From Roseobacter sp. MH60115 (GTDB lineage Bacteria; Pseudomonadota; Alphaproteobacteria; Rhodobacterales; Rhodobacteraceae): a stretch of DNA of 64,000 nucleotides. Below the pieces are notes generated by a model. It saw only the letters and a program-made list of their open reading frames with translations. It had not been told where the DNA came from and made no database searches. Positions 44,854 through 53,707 of this stretch are shown here, piece after piece. The DNA is taken from positions 465,660 through 529,659 of the forward strand of contig NZ_JADOBQ010000004.1 in the NCBI RefSeq assembly GCF_015644665.1, read 5' to 3'. Numbering within the stretch: position 1 is the stretch's first letter; each line of letters opens with the position of its first letter. Both the position numbers and the translations under genes were made by a program.

Positions 44854-46422
44854 GTGACACGACTTATCCGCCCGACCCGCCGCGCCGTTCTGGCAGGCTC
44901 CACCGCTTTTGCCGCCAGCCTCGCGATGCCGGGCATCAGCCGTGCCGCCGCGCGGCCCATCTTCACACATGGTGTGCAGTCGGGGGATGTCGACACGTCT
45001 TCGGGCATGATCTGGACCCGGACGGATCGCCCGGCGCGCGTGACCATGGAAGTCTCCACCACCGAGAGCTTTGCCAACGTGCGGCGTCTTGCGTCGATGG
45101 ATGCCATCCCGTCCAGCGACATGGCGATCAAGCGGCTGGTCAGCGGGCTGCCCTCCGATCAGGATATCTTTTACCGCTTCGTCGCCGCCGATCTGAGCGA
45201 CATCAATGCTGTTTCCGAACCCTTGATCGGGCGCTTTCGGACCGCGCCGACAGCACGGCGTGACATCCGTTTCGCCTGGTCCGGTGATACTGCCGGTCAG
45301 GGCTGGGGGATCGATGACGCGGGTATGGCGACCTATACGACCATGGCGCAGCACCAGCCGGATTTCTTCATCCATTCCGGCGACACGGTCTATGCTGATG
45401 GCCCGATGAAAGACGAAGTCGAGAAAGACGGCGCGGTGATCTGGAAAAACGTCGTTCTGCCGGACGAAAAGCGCAAGGTGGCCGAGACGCTGGATGAATT
45501 CCGCGGTCAGTGGAAATACAACATGCTGGACGAACATGTGCGCGCGATGAATGCAGCCGTGCCAACCTTCATGCAGTGGGACGACCACGAGGTCGTGAAC
45601 AACTGGTCCGACAGCAAGGATCTGTTGGGCGATGATCGCTATTCGGAAAAGTCGGTGCATGTCCTGCAGGCCCGCGCCACCCGTGCCTTCCACGAGATGA
45701 CGCCACTGCGGATCACGCCCGAAGAGCCGAACCGCGTTTACCGCAAGATCAACTATGGCCCGATGCTGGATGTCTTCTTCCTCGATCTGCGCAGTTATCG
45801 CGGGCCGAACATGGCGGAGATGACCACGGACCTGACCGATGACCAGCGGGTGCTGGGGGCCGAGCAGATGGCCTGGCTCAAGCGCGAGCTGGCCGCCTCC
45901 AAGGCCACATGGAAAGTGATCGCATCGGACCAACCCATCGGCTTGATTGTCTGGGACAACTTCCGCGAACAGGCAGGCTCCGAAGGCATCGCGGATGGGG
46001 TGAACGGCCCCGCGATGGGCCGCGAGGTGGAAGTGGCGGAGCTCTTGCGGTTCATCAAGACGGCCAAGATCGACAACACCGTCTGGTTCACCGCCGATGT
46101 GCACTACACGGCAGCGCATTACTACAACCCCGACAAGGCGCAGTTCCAGGATTTCGAGCCCTTCTGGGAGTTCGTTTCCGGCCCACTGCACGCAGGGACC
46201 TTCGGTCCGAATGCGATGGACATGACCTTCGGGGCGGAGGTGAAATACGTCAAAGCGCCAACGGAAGAGCAGGGGATCAACCTGCCGCCAAGCGCGGGGC
46301 TGCAGTTCTTCGGTCTTGTCGATATCGATGCGCAGACCCAGCAGATGAAGGTCCGTCTGATGGACCGCGCGGATACAGAGCTTTACACGGTGACGCTGGA
46401 CCCGAAGGGCGCCAGTCTTTAA
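44854..46422 (+). CDS. phoD: PhoD-family alkaline phosphatase/phosphodiesterase, Tat-exported
   Basis: A 522-residue exported metallophosphatase. A Tat signal is visible (RPTRRAVLAGSTAFAASLAM, twin Arg at residues 9-10). The catalytic domain holds WSGDTAGQGWG, FIHSGDTVYADGP, QWDDHEVVNNW and FTADVHYTAAHYY, the metal-binding blocks of PhoD. It releases phosphate from organic esters in the periplasm or outside the cell, important for phosphorus acquisition in sea water. The start is GTG 44854. No pho box was recognised upstream. Confidence 0.94.
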   Translation: MTRLIRPTRRAVLAGSTAFAASLAMPGISRAAARPIFTHGVQSGDVDTSSGMIWTRTDRPARVTMEVSTTESFANVRRLASMDAIPSSDMAIKRLVSGLPSDQDIFYRFVAADLSDINAVSEPLIGRFRTAPTARRDIRFAWSGDTAGQGWGIDDAGMATYTTMAQHQPDFFIHSGDTVYADGPMKDEVEKDGAVIWKNVVLPDEKRKVAETLDEFRGQWKYNMLDEHVRAMNAAVPTFMQWDDHEVVNNWSDSKDLLGDDRYSEKSVHVLQARATRAFHEMTPLRITPEEPNRVYRKINYGPMLDVFFLDLRSYRGPNMAEMTTDLTDDQRVLGAEQMAWLKRELAASKATWKVIASDQPIGLIVWDNFREQAGSEGIADGVNGPAMGREVEVAELLRFIKTAKIDNTVWFTADVHYTAAHYYNPDKAQFQDFEPFWEFVSGPLHAGTFGPNAMDMTFGAEVKYVKAPTEEQGINLPPSAGLQFFGLVDIDAQTQQMKVRLMDRADTELYTVTLDPKGASL

Positions 46423-47034
46423 TCAGTCGAGGTCCAGATCGGACTTGTGATAGACATGCCGTCCATCCTCGGACGGCATGTCGCGTTTCAGGGCCCAGAA
46501 TTTCCGCACGTCCTTCATCGTCTTGTCTGGATTGTCGGCCAGAAAATCGCGGGTGTATCGGTTGAATTGATTGTGATGGGCAATTTCGCTTTGAAAGCCG
46601 GGCTGTGCCGCTTCGGCCTTATGGCGAAAGTATTCTTCTACAGCATCCGCCAGCGTTTTGCCGGTGTTGTTTTTCATCCATGTCATGAAGGCGATGTTGA
46701 ACTTGAAACCATCCCCGGCGTGCGCCCTGAAAAAGCGCCGGACGTTCTGGCTGTTACGATAGCTGTCGGTGATGACCGTCTCTGGTGTCAATTCCGCGCT
46801 GTGCCAATCGAATTTCGAGCGAGGCTTGCTGCGAACCTCTCCTAGCCAGGTTTTCTCGCCGGTGTCGAGGTAATGCGCAAGCCGGTCGAGGATGGTGAAC
46901 TTGCCGCCGGTGGTCCGAAGCCCGAGCGCCTTGGCCTGCGCCACCAGTTCGGACTTGGTCCAATACCAGCGTCGCAGTTCTGTACCGTTGGTGACGGTTG
47001 TGATTTCGGGCCGATTTTCGCGTGTTTTTGACAT
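46423..47034 (-). CDS. SAP/DUF6434-like protein of unknown function
   Basis: A 203-residue soluble protein. The N-terminal half reads like a SAP-type helical motif (RWYWTKSELVAQAKALGLR and TTGGKFTILDRLAHYLDTGE), and the C-terminal half resembles DUF6434 (FDWHSAELTPETVITDSYRN with NVRRFFRAHAGDGFKFN). It could bind nucleic acid through the SAP-like part, but this is inference. ATG 47034 has GAGAGGA at the right spacing. It converges with phoD, the two stops directly abutting. Confidence 0.72.
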   Translation of the reverse strand: MSKTRENRPEITTVTNGTELRRWYWTKSELVAQAKALGLRTTGGKFTILDRLAHYLDTGEKTWLGEVRSKPRSKFDWHSAELTPETVITDSYRNSQNVRRFFRAHAGDGFKFNIAFMTWMKNNTGKTLADAVEEYFRHKAEAAQPGFQSEIAHHNQFNRYTRDFLADNPDKTMKDVRKFWALKRDMPSEDGRHVYHKSDLDLD

Positions 47035-47074
47035 CACGGGTCCTCTCTGTGACCCGCAACATGTTCCGGGTGGC

Positions 47075-47674
47075 TTAGAAATCCACCCCGCGCTGGGCCT
47101 TGATGCCTGCCTGAAACGGGTGTTTGACCTCCGTCATCTCGGTGACCAGATCGGCATAGTCCATCAGCTCGGGCTTGGCATCGCGGCCCGTCAGGATCAC
47201 CCCGGTGCGTTTGTCACGCCCCTTCAGGCTCTCGATCACCTTGTGCACATCCAGATAGTCGTACCGCAGCGCGATGTTGATTTCATCGAGAACAATGAGG
47301 TCAAACTCGCCGCTTTCCATCATATTGACCGCCTTGGCAAAGGCCGCCTCGGCTGCGGCGATGTCGCGGTCCTTGTCCTGCGTGTCCCAGGTGAAACCTT
47401 CGCCCATCGTGTGCCAGGTCACGTCGCCCAGCTGATCGAAAAACCTCTTTTCACCGGTGATCCACTTACCCTTGATGAACTGGACGACACCAACCTTCTG
47501 CTTCCATCCCAGCGCCCGGATCACAACGCCAAAGGCGCTGGAGGATTTGCCCTTGCCCTTGCCGGTGTGCACCAGAACAAGCCCGCGTTCGGGATCCTGT
47601 GCCTCGGCCACCTTGGCGCGCTGCTTGGCCTGCACGGCTTTCATCTTCTCTTTGTGGTCCTGCGTGTCCGACAT
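47075..47674 (-). CDS. cobO: Cob(I)yrinic acid a,c-diamide adenosyltransferase
   Basis: A 199-residue CobO/BtuR-type ATP:corrinoid adenosyltransferase that puts the adenosyl group on cobalamin. The P-loop GKGKGKSS lies at residues 38-45, then VGVVQFIKGKWITGEKRFF, LIVLDEINIALRYDYLDVHK and TGVILTGRDAKPEL, all diagnostic. The start at 47674 (MSDTQDHKEK) is 17 bp after the stop of a DMT transporter gene on the same strand. Its frame stays open far upstream but that part is antisense to the transporter. No other cob gene lies in this window. Confidence 0.96.
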   Translation of the reverse strand: MSDTQDHKEKMKAVQAKQRAKVAEAQDPERGLVLVHTGKGKGKSSSAFGVVIRALGWKQKVGVVQFIKGKWITGEKRFFDQLGDVTWHTMGEGFTWDTQDKDRDIAAAEAAFAKAVNMMESGEFDLIVLDEINIALRYDYLDVHKVIESLKGRDKRTGVILTGRDAKPELMDYADLVTEMTEVKHPFQAGIKAQRGVDF

Positions 47675-47691
47675 GAGGTTATTCCTTGGTG

Positions 47692-48666
47692 TCAGGGGGT
47701 GCCTGGAGGCGTTTGATTGGGTTTGGACTTGCTGCGGTCGAGCCCCAGCTGGCGTTCGCGCCAGATAATCAGGATACCGCCGGAAATGACAAGGGCAGAG
47801 CCGAGCAGAATCGGCCCCGTAGGCACCTCGTTGAAGGCCACATAGCCGATGAGGCTGGCAAAGATCATCGAGGCATAGTCGAAGGGGGCGAGCATTGAGG
47901 CGCCGCCAAAGCGGTAGGACGAGGTGACCATGATCTGGGCCACACCGCCGATCAGCCCGGCGGTGATCAGCAACAGGACGACAGAGCGTTCCGGCCAGAC
48001 CCAGACAAAGGCGGGATGATCGACAATCCATCCGATGGGGGCAGATAACAGCGCGAGACAGGTCGCGGTCGCCGAGAAGTAAAAGACGATGGCCGCCGTG
48101 TGATCCGTCTGCACAAGGCGACGGACGTGGATTTGCACCAGGGCGCGCAGAACCGACGCGATCAACACCAGGATCGCGCCAAAGGTGGCAGCGCGGGACA
48201 TCTCATCGGCCCCGATGCTGAGACGCGGGGCGATTACGATCATCACCCCGATTAGGCCAAGAGCAACCGCTGAGAGACGGATCACGCGGATGCGTTCGCC
48301 CAGAAACAGGGCGGCAAAGATCACCGCAAACATCGGCGTTGCGTAGCCGATGGCGGTAACCTCGGGCAGGGGCAGCAGCCCGAGGCCCGCAAAGGTCAAT
48401 CCCATGGCCGAGGTGCCAAAGACGCCGCGCCAGACATGGCCCATGAGGTTCGACGGAATGAGCCCTTCGCGCAGTTGCCCGCGCTGTGCCAGCCATATCG
48501 CAATGATCGGAATGGCAAAGAGGGAGCGAAAGAAAACGGCTTCGCCCGGCGGCACCTCGCTTGATACGCTCTTGATGATGGCCGCCATGACCATGAACAG
48601 AAAGACCGCGCAAAGCTTCAATGCAATTGCGCGGCCAGGTCTGTGTTGGGTCATGTCCTGGGCCAT
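47692..48666 (-). CDS. DMT-superfamily transporter (EamA domains)
   Basis: A 324-residue inner-membrane protein with about ten hydrophobic segments in two EamA repeats (MVMAAIIKSVSSEVPPGEAV near the start, FDYASMIFASLIGYVAFNEV late). The C-terminal tail is polar and proline-rich. Substrate unknown; relatives export amino acids or drugs. The start at 48666 (MAQDMTQHRPG) has AGAGGG upstream; M48654 is an alternative. It probably shares a transcript with cobO downstream. Confidence 0.88.
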   Translation of the reverse strand: MAQDMTQHRPGRAIALKLCAVFLFMVMAAIIKSVSSEVPPGEAVFFRSLFAIPIIAIWLAQRGQLREGLIPSNLMGHVWRGVFGTSAMGLTFAGLGLLPLPEVTAIGYATPMFAVIFAALFLGERIRVIRLSAVALGLIGVMIVIAPRLSIGADEMSRAATFGAILVLIASVLRALVQIHVRRLVQTDHTAAIVFYFSATATCLALLSAPIGWIVDHPAFVWVWPERSVVLLLITAGLIGGVAQIMVTSSYRFGGASMLAPFDYASMIFASLIGYVAFNEVPTGPILLGSALVISGGILIIWRERQLGLDRSKSKPNQTPPGTP

Positions 48667-48738
48667 ATGGCCCTCTTGCGCCTCCGGGCTGGAAAGATCA
48701 AGCGCACCTGCACGGCCCGCTTGATCCATGCAGGGCCG

Positions 48739-49125
48739 TTAGCTCAGCGGGGCAACGCCCAGCGGCACGGAGAACTTGAGGCACCAGATGTAGATTTCGT
48801 TGTAGTCGTCGATATTGATGGAGGCGGGCACGGTGTAGACCTGCTTGCCGTTCAGCTTTTTCAACTCGCCCAGGTCACCGGCGGGCACATAGGCACCGTC
48901 CTTGCCGAAGGCCACGCGCGGGTCAGGCGCGCCATCAAGAGAGAAGTCGTCTTCCAGCGTCACGGTCGCCGTGCCATCGGCGTTTTTCACAATGGTCACG
49001 CCGCCGGTGGTGATGTGATCGCTTTTACCGGTGAAGGTAGACTGCTGGGTGGTGCCAGCAACGGCGCCGAACGTGGCGAGGGCGGTCAGGCCGACAACGA
49101 GAAGGGCGGAGAGAATGTTTTTCAT
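48739..49125 (-). CDS. DM13-domain exported protein
   Basis: A 128-residue protein with a clear signal peptide (MKNILSALLVVGLTALATFG) and a DM13-type domain: SLDGAPDPRVAFGKDGAYVP, LGELKKLNGKQVYTVPASI and NEIYIWCLKFSVPLG, with one conserved Cys in the IWC motif. DM13 domains are proposed to support electron transfer or redox signalling, but bacterial roles are unproven. The gene is divergent from a TetR gene across a 138-bp region with a long palindrome, which suggests that the regulator controls it. Confidence 0.85.
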   Translation of the reverse strand: MKNILSALLVVGLTALATFGAVAGTTQQSTFTGKSDHITTGGVTIVKNADGTATVTLEDDFSLDGAPDPRVAFGKDGAYVPAGDLGELKKLNGKQVYTVPASINIDDYNEIYIWCLKFSVPLGVAPLS

Positions 49126-49179
49126 GGGTCTGGTCCTTTTCTGCAGGTGGGTGTTGGTCTCGACGCCAATCTAGAATTT

Positions 49180-49231
49180 GGAACCAATCAGTACAATACA
49201 CGTCTGCGTGAGTTGTGTAACAAGTGGTTCC
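49180..49231. promoter_or_regulatory. 52-bp imperfect palindrome between DM13 and TetR genes (candidate operator)
   Basis: GGAACCA (49180-49186) and TGGTTCC (49225-49231) are the outer arms. Inside, TACA (49192-49195) pairs with TGTA (49216-49219) and further single positions match. Each half resembles GGAACCA-N5-TACA. It lies between the divergent DM13 and TetR starts. TetR proteins often bind such sites next to their own gene, so it is a likely autoregulatory operator. Confidence 0.65.
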
Positions 49232-49263
49232 GAACTATATTACCCGGAACGCAGGAGACCCGG

Positions 49264-49857
49264 ATGGCACGCCCCAGAGAGTTTGACACGCAAGACGCGA
49301 TCAAGAAAGCGACAGCTGTCTTTTGGGAAAAGGGCTTCTTGGAGGCCTCCCTGCCTGATTTGCTGGACGGCATGGGGCTGACTCGCGGCAGCCTTTACAA
49401 GGCTTTCAAGGATAAGAAGAATCTCTTTCTACTGGTGCTGGAGCACTATGAAGAGGAGGCGGTTGGCGCTGCAAAGGCGCGGCTGGCGGATGCGCAAGTG
49501 CCGGACGGGCGCGCGCGTATCCTCAGCCTTTTTGCCGCGCTTTGTGCTGCCGTGGCCGCCGGGGACACGCGCGGTTGCCTGCTTTGCTCTGCCGCAGCTG
49601 GTTTCGAAATGTCAGATCCGGAGATTGCCGAGGCGGTTGAGAAGGGTATGAGAGGGATACGGGACGGGTTCGAAGCCGCCTTGCGCGCGTCCGCAACCCA
49701 TCGCGCACTGCCCGATACAGAGCGCAAAGCCCTCGCCAACGTTCTGTTGACCCACTACATCGGTTTGCGGGTGCTGGCGCGGTCCCGCATGCCCTTGGGC
49801 ATTCTGGAACAGAGCGTGGAGAGTGTCGCGCGGCTGCTGGATATGGAACCGGTCTGA
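49264..49857 (+). CDS. TetR/AcrR-family regulator
   Basis: A 197-residue repressor-type protein. The N-terminal TetR helix-turn-helix is REFDTQDAIKKATAVFWEKG then DLLDGMGLTRGSLYKAFKDK. The C-terminal ligand domain contains four cysteines (AALCAAV, TRGCLLCSAA) of unknown role. ATG 49264 has GGAG upstream at GCAGGAGACCCGG. It is divergent from the DM13 gene and converges with aroC, 7 bp apart. Ligand unknown; an aldehyde, quinone or drug-like molecule is possible but not shown. Confidence 0.92.
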   Translation: MARPREFDTQDAIKKATAVFWEKGFLEASLPDLLDGMGLTRGSLYKAFKDKKNLFLLVLEHYEEEAVGAAKARLADAQVPDGRARILSLFAALCAAVAAGDTRGCLLCSAAAGFEMSDPEIAEAVEKGMRGIRDGFEAALRASATHRALPDTERKALANVLLTHYIGLRVLARSRMPLGILEQSVESVARLLDMEPV

Positions 49858-49864
49858 TCCGTGC

Positions 49865-50965
49865 TCAGCCGATGTGCCCGCGGTTCTCACCCACCTGACC
49901 GCGGTGCAACAGGATGTGATCCAGCAGCACACAGGCCATCATCGCCTCCCCCACGGGCACCGCGCGGATGCCGACACAAGGGTCGTGACGGCCTTTGGTG
50001 ATGATCTCGGTTTCTTCCCCGGACTTGGTGATCGTACGGCGCGTGGTCAGGATGCTGGACGTGGGTTTGACGGCAAAGCGCACCACGATGTCCTGCCCGG
50101 TGCTGATGCCGCCCAGAATGCCACCGGCGTGGTTTGAAGAATAGAGCGGCCCATCCGGGCCCATGGTGATCTCATCCGCGTTCAATTCGCCCGTCAGCAT
50201 GGCGGCGGACATGCCCTCACCGATTTCCACACCCTTGACGGCATTGATGCTCATCATCGCGGCGGCCAGATCCGTGTCCAGCTTGCCATAGACGGGCGCG
50301 CCCAGACCTGCGGGCACTCCCCGCGCCACGACCTCGATCACGGCGCCCACGGAACTGCCGGACTTGCGCAAGCCATCAAGGTAGGCTGCCCAATCCTCGG
50401 CGGCCACCGCATCCGGTACCCAGAAAGGGTTCGCATCGATCTGGTCCCAGTCAAACCGGTCCCGATCAATCTGATGCGGCCCCATCTGCGTCATGTACCC
50501 CTTGATTTCAACGCCCGGGACAAGCGCCGCAATCGCCGCGCGCGCAAGACCACCGGCGGCAACACGCGCTGCCGTTTCGCGCGCGCTTGACCGGCCGCCC
50601 CCGCGATAATCTCGGATGCCGTATTTCTGGAAATATGTGATGTCCGCGTGACCGGGGCGAAACTTGTCCTTGATGTCGCCATAGTCCTTGGAGCGTTGAT
50701 CGGTGTTTTCGATCATCAGTTGCACCGGCGTGCCCGTGGTCTGACCTTCGAACACCCCAGAGAGGATTTTCACCTCATCGGCCTCGCGCCGCTGTGTGGT
50801 GTATTTGTTCTGCCCCGGCTTACGCTTGTCCATCCATTGCTGGATCATCGCCTCGTCGATCGCCACGCCCGGCGGGCATCCGTCAACGGTTGCCCCTAAA
50901 GCAGGCCCGTGGCTTTCACCCCAGGTGGTCACGCGGAAAAGATGGCCAAAGCTGTTGATCGACAT
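49865..50965 (-). CDS. aroC: Chorismate synthase
   Basis: A 366-residue enzyme of the shikimate pathway that converts EPSP to chorismate using reduced FMN. All signatures are present: [38 protein letters not shown] then [17 protein letters not shown], and [19 protein letters not shown] chose ATG 50965 ([20 protein letters not shown]); the frame extends upstream to 51034 without support. It is monocistronic here and divergent from the thi operon. Confidence 0.98.
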   Translation of the reverse strand: MSINSFGHLFRVTTWGESHGPALGATVDGCPPGVAIDEAMIQQWMDKRKPGQNKYTTQRREADEVKILSGVFEGQTTGTPVQLMIENTDQRSKDYGDIKDKFRPGHADITYFQKYGIRDYRGGGRSSARETAARVAAGGLARAAIAALVPGVEIKGYMTQMGPHQIDRDRFDWDQIDANPFWVPDAVAAEDWAAYLDGLRKSGSSVGAVIEVVARGVPAGLGAPVYGKLDTDLAAAMMSINAVKGVEIGEGMSAAMLTGELNADEITMGPDGPLYSSNHAGGILGGISTGQDIVVRFAVKPTSSILTTRRTITKSGEETEIITKGRHDPCVGIRAVPVGEAMMACVLLDHILLHRGQVGENRGHIG

Positions 50966-51063
50966 TGCGCGGCTCCTTTGATCCGCGTGCTTAGCGGGGC
51001 GGGCGGGCCGCCTCAAGAGCTTATCGCTTGCCAATCCAGCAGTGCCGCTTTACCCCTGATCAT

Positions 51064-51150
51064 ACCTCGGGGGGCCTTTCAGGCTGAGATGTGCGCACGC
51101 GCGGACCCGTAGAACCTGAACCGGTTAAGACCGGCGGAGGGAAGGTGAGC
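51064..51150 (+). ncRNA. TPP riboswitch (THI element)
   Basis: The conserved THI-box sequence is plainly visible: the 5' stem region CTCGGGGGGCC, the core AGGCTGAGATG (about 51081-51091), and the second half AACCTGAACCGGTTAAGACC ending in GGCGGAGGGAAGGTGA. It lies 45 bp before thiB, so it senses thiamine diphosphate and shuts off thiBPQ when vitamin B1 is plentiful. Confidence 0.95.
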
Positions 51151-51194
51151 TTGATCATCCTCTCATCCGTTCGTCGCATTTGAAAGGATTGATC

Positions 51195-52175
51195 ATGCGG
51201 AGAACCCTACTTGCCACAACGCTGCTGCTGGCCACGCAGGCCGGGGCCGATACCTCGGTGCTGACCGTCTATGCAGGCGACTATTTTACGTCGGAATGGG
51301 GCCCGGGCCCCAAGATCGAAGCGGGCTTCGAAGAGATCTGCAACTGCGACCTGCAATTCTCCACGGGCGATCTGCTGCCGCGCCTCCTGCTCGAAGGTGA
51401 GCGGACCAAGGCAGATGTGGTGATTGGCCTGACCTCTGACGTGACCGCCAAGGCCCGCGCCACGGGTCTCTTTGCCCCGCATGGGCAGGATAATGCTGCC
51501 CTGACGCTGCCGATTGACTGGGGCGATGACACCTTCCTGCCCTTCAACTACGGGCACACGGCCTTCATCTACAATGAAACCATGATGGATGCCCCGCCCG
51601 CCAGTTTTGATGCGCTGCTCGAGATGGACGACGACGTCAAACTGGTCATCCAGGACCCGCGCACCTCAATCTCGGGCCTGGCGCTCGTACTCTGGGTCGA
51701 GGCGGTCTACGGCGATAAATCCGCGGATGTCTGGGCCAAACTCGCGCCCAAAATCCTGACCGTGACCAAGGACTGGTCCGCCAGCTACGGCATGTTCACC
51801 GATGGCGAGGTGGATATGGTGTTGAGCTACACCACCTCGCCCGCCTACCACATGTTTGCCGAAGAGGATTTCACGAAAAAGGCGGCGATCTTCCCGGAAG
51901 GCCACTACTTCATGGTCGAAACCGTGGGCAAGATTGCCAAGACCGACGCGCCGGAACTGGCGGACGCCTTCATGGCCTATGTGCTCTCCACGGATTTTCA
52001 GCAAATGATCCCGACGGCCAACTGGTCCTTGCCTTCGGCGCTGCCCGAAGATCAGTGGCCAGAAGGGTGGGCACAACTGCCGTTGCCGGAAAAGGTCCTC
52101 TTCTACTCGGAAGAAGAAGCTGAAAGCCGCAAAGACCAGGCCATCGAGACATGGCGCAACGCGCTCAGCCAGTAA
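51195..52175 (+). CDS. thiB: Thiamine ABC transporter, periplasmic binding protein
   Basis: A 326-residue exported solute-binding protein of the ThiB/iron-type fold. The signal peptide is MRRTLLATTLLLATQAGADT. The mature part has LTVYAGDYFTSEWGPGPKIE, the metal or ligand lobe DLLPRLLLEGERTKADVVIG, and LSYTTSPAYHMFAEEDFTKK. The ATG at 51195 follows AAAGGA; an earlier TTG at 51180 is in frame. It binds thiamine (or its phosphates) for delivery to ThiP. A TPP riboswitch sits upstream and thiP overlaps it by 25 bp. Confidence 0.96.
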   Translation: MRRTLLATTLLLATQAGADTSVLTVYAGDYFTSEWGPGPKIEAGFEEICNCDLQFSTGDLLPRLLLEGERTKADVVIGLTSDVTAKARATGLFAPHGQDNAALTLPIDWGDDTFLPFNYGHTAFIYNETMMDAPPASFDALLEMDDDVKLVIQDPRTSISGLALVLWVEAVYGDKSADVWAKLAPKILTVTKDWSASYGMFTDGEVDMVLSYTTSPAYHMFAEEDFTKKAAIFPEGHYFMVETVGKIAKTDAPELADAFMAYVLSTDFQQMIPTANWSLPSALPEDQWPEGWAQLPLPEKVLFYSEEEAESRKDQAIETWRNALSQ

Positions 52176-53707
52176 TCGGTACCACAGGGGTCATCGCGGG
52201 CGGCTTTGTCGTTGCGGTGGTCGTGCTGTCTTTTGTCGGGCTGGGGCTGCGCGCTGAAGTGGGCCGTGGGCTTGGCCCGGCGGAATGGGCGGCGATCCGG
52301 TTCACGGTGGTTCAGTCCGCATGGTCGGCGGTGATCTCCGTCATCTGCGCAATCCCACTTGCTCGCGCACTGGCCCGCCGCTGGTTCTGGGGGCGGGGGG
52401 CGCTGATCACGCTTCTGGGCGCGCCTTTCATTCTGCCGGTCATTGTGGCGGTCCTTGGCCTTCTCACCGTCTTTGGCCGGACCGGGTGGGTGAATGAGGT
52501 GCTGGGAGCCCTTGGGCTGCCCGGCCTGTCGATTTACGGGCTGCATGGCGTGGTGCTGGCCCATGTGTTCTTCAACCTGCCGCTGGCCACACGCCTGTTA
52601 TTGCAGGGATGGCAAAGCATCCCCGCGGAACGGTTCCGCCTTGCCGCCCAGCTTGATCTGCCGCCGGCGATGATCCGTCGTACGCTAGAATACCCCCTGT
52701 TGTTGCAGGTTGTGCCCGGTGCTGCGGCCCTGATCTTCGTGATCTGCCTGACCAGCTTTGCCGTGGCACTGACACTGGGCGGGGGGCCCCGCGCCACCAC
52801 CATTGAACTGGCCATTTACCAGGCCTTTCGGTTCGATTTCGACCTCGCCCGGGCGTCGTTGCTTTCCATCATCCAGCTTCTGTTGGCGGGGAGCGCTGCG
52901 CTGATCGCGCTCTGGGTCCTTCCGAACTTCCCGCTGACCGCCGGGCTGGATCGAAAGCTGCGCCGCTGGGATGCGCGCGGCGGGATGCAACGGGCGTTGG
53001 ACACGGGTATCATCGCCTTGGGCAGCGCTTTTCTGCTGCTGCCCTTGATGGCCATCCTATTGGCGGGTCTGCAGGGCTTGCCGGAAATGCCCTGGGTCGT
53101 CTGGAAGACAGCGGGCAATTCACTGGGCGTTGCGGTGCTGAGCATCGCGGTGCTGCTGGCGATTGCCCTGCCCATGGCCGGATGGATCAGCACCCGGCGG
53201 GCCGGAGGGGCGGAAGCCATCGGCCTGATTGGTCTCTCGGCCTCCCCGCTGATGATCGGCACTGGCTGGTTCATCCTGATCAACCCCATCGCGGATCCGG
53301 TGCCGCTGGCCTTGCCGGTCACCGCGCTGATAAATGCGCTGATGGCATTGCCCTTTGCCCTGCGCATTTTGGTGCCGCCCCTGCGCGAGGTGCTGACAAC
53401 CTATGACCGGCTGACCCGGTCACTTGGCATGCAGGGCTGGTCCGCGTGGCGCTGGCTGGTGTTGCCACGGTTGCGGGCGCAGATCGGCTTTGCCGCGGGT
53501 CTTACCGGTGCGCTGTCTGTTGGAGATCTGGGGGTCATCGCGCTTTTTGCCGATCCCGATCGCGCCACGCTACCCTTGCAGATGTACCGGCTGATGGGGG
53601 CCTACCGGACAGAGGCGGCGGCGGGGGCGGCGCTGTTGCTGCTTGCCATGGCGCTGGGGCTGTTCTGGATATGCGACAAGGGAGGCCGCTGGGGTGCTGA
53701 GGCTTGA
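52151..53707 (+). CDS. thiP: Thiamine ABC transporter, permease
   Basis: A 518-residue inner-membrane permease with two fused BPD_transp_1 halves, about twelve membrane segments. EAA-type loops are seen in both halves: PAERFRLAAQLDLPPAMIRR around residues 158-177 and YDRLTRSLGMQGWSAWRWLV near 418-437. It moves thiamine through the membrane using energy from ThiQ. The ATG at 52151 lies inside the end of thiB and the stop overlaps thiQ. Confidence 0.95.
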   Translation: MAQRAQPVIGTTGVIAGGFVVAVVVLSFVGLGLRAEVGRGLGPAEWAAIRFTVVQSAWSAVISVICAIPLARALARRWFWGRGALITLLGAPFILPVIVAVLGLLTVFGRTGWVNEVLGALGLPGLSIYGLHGVVLAHVFFNLPLATRLLLQGWQSIPAERFRLAAQLDLPPAMIRRTLEYPLLLQVVPGAAALIFVICLTSFAVALTLGGGPRATTIELAIYQAFRFDFDLARASLLSIIQLLLAGSAALIALWVLPNFPLTAGLDRKLRRWDARGGMQRALDTGIIALGSAFLLLPLMAILLAGLQGLPEMPWVVWKTAGNSLGVAVLSIAVLLAIALPMAGWISTRRAGGAEAIGLIGLSASPLMIGTGWFILINPIADPVPLALPVTALINALMALPFALRILVPPLREVLTTYDRLTRSLGMQGWSAWRWLVLPRLRAQIGFAAGLTGALSVGDLGVIALFADPDRATLPLQMYRLMGAYRTEAAAGAALLLLAMALGLFWICDKGGRWGAEA

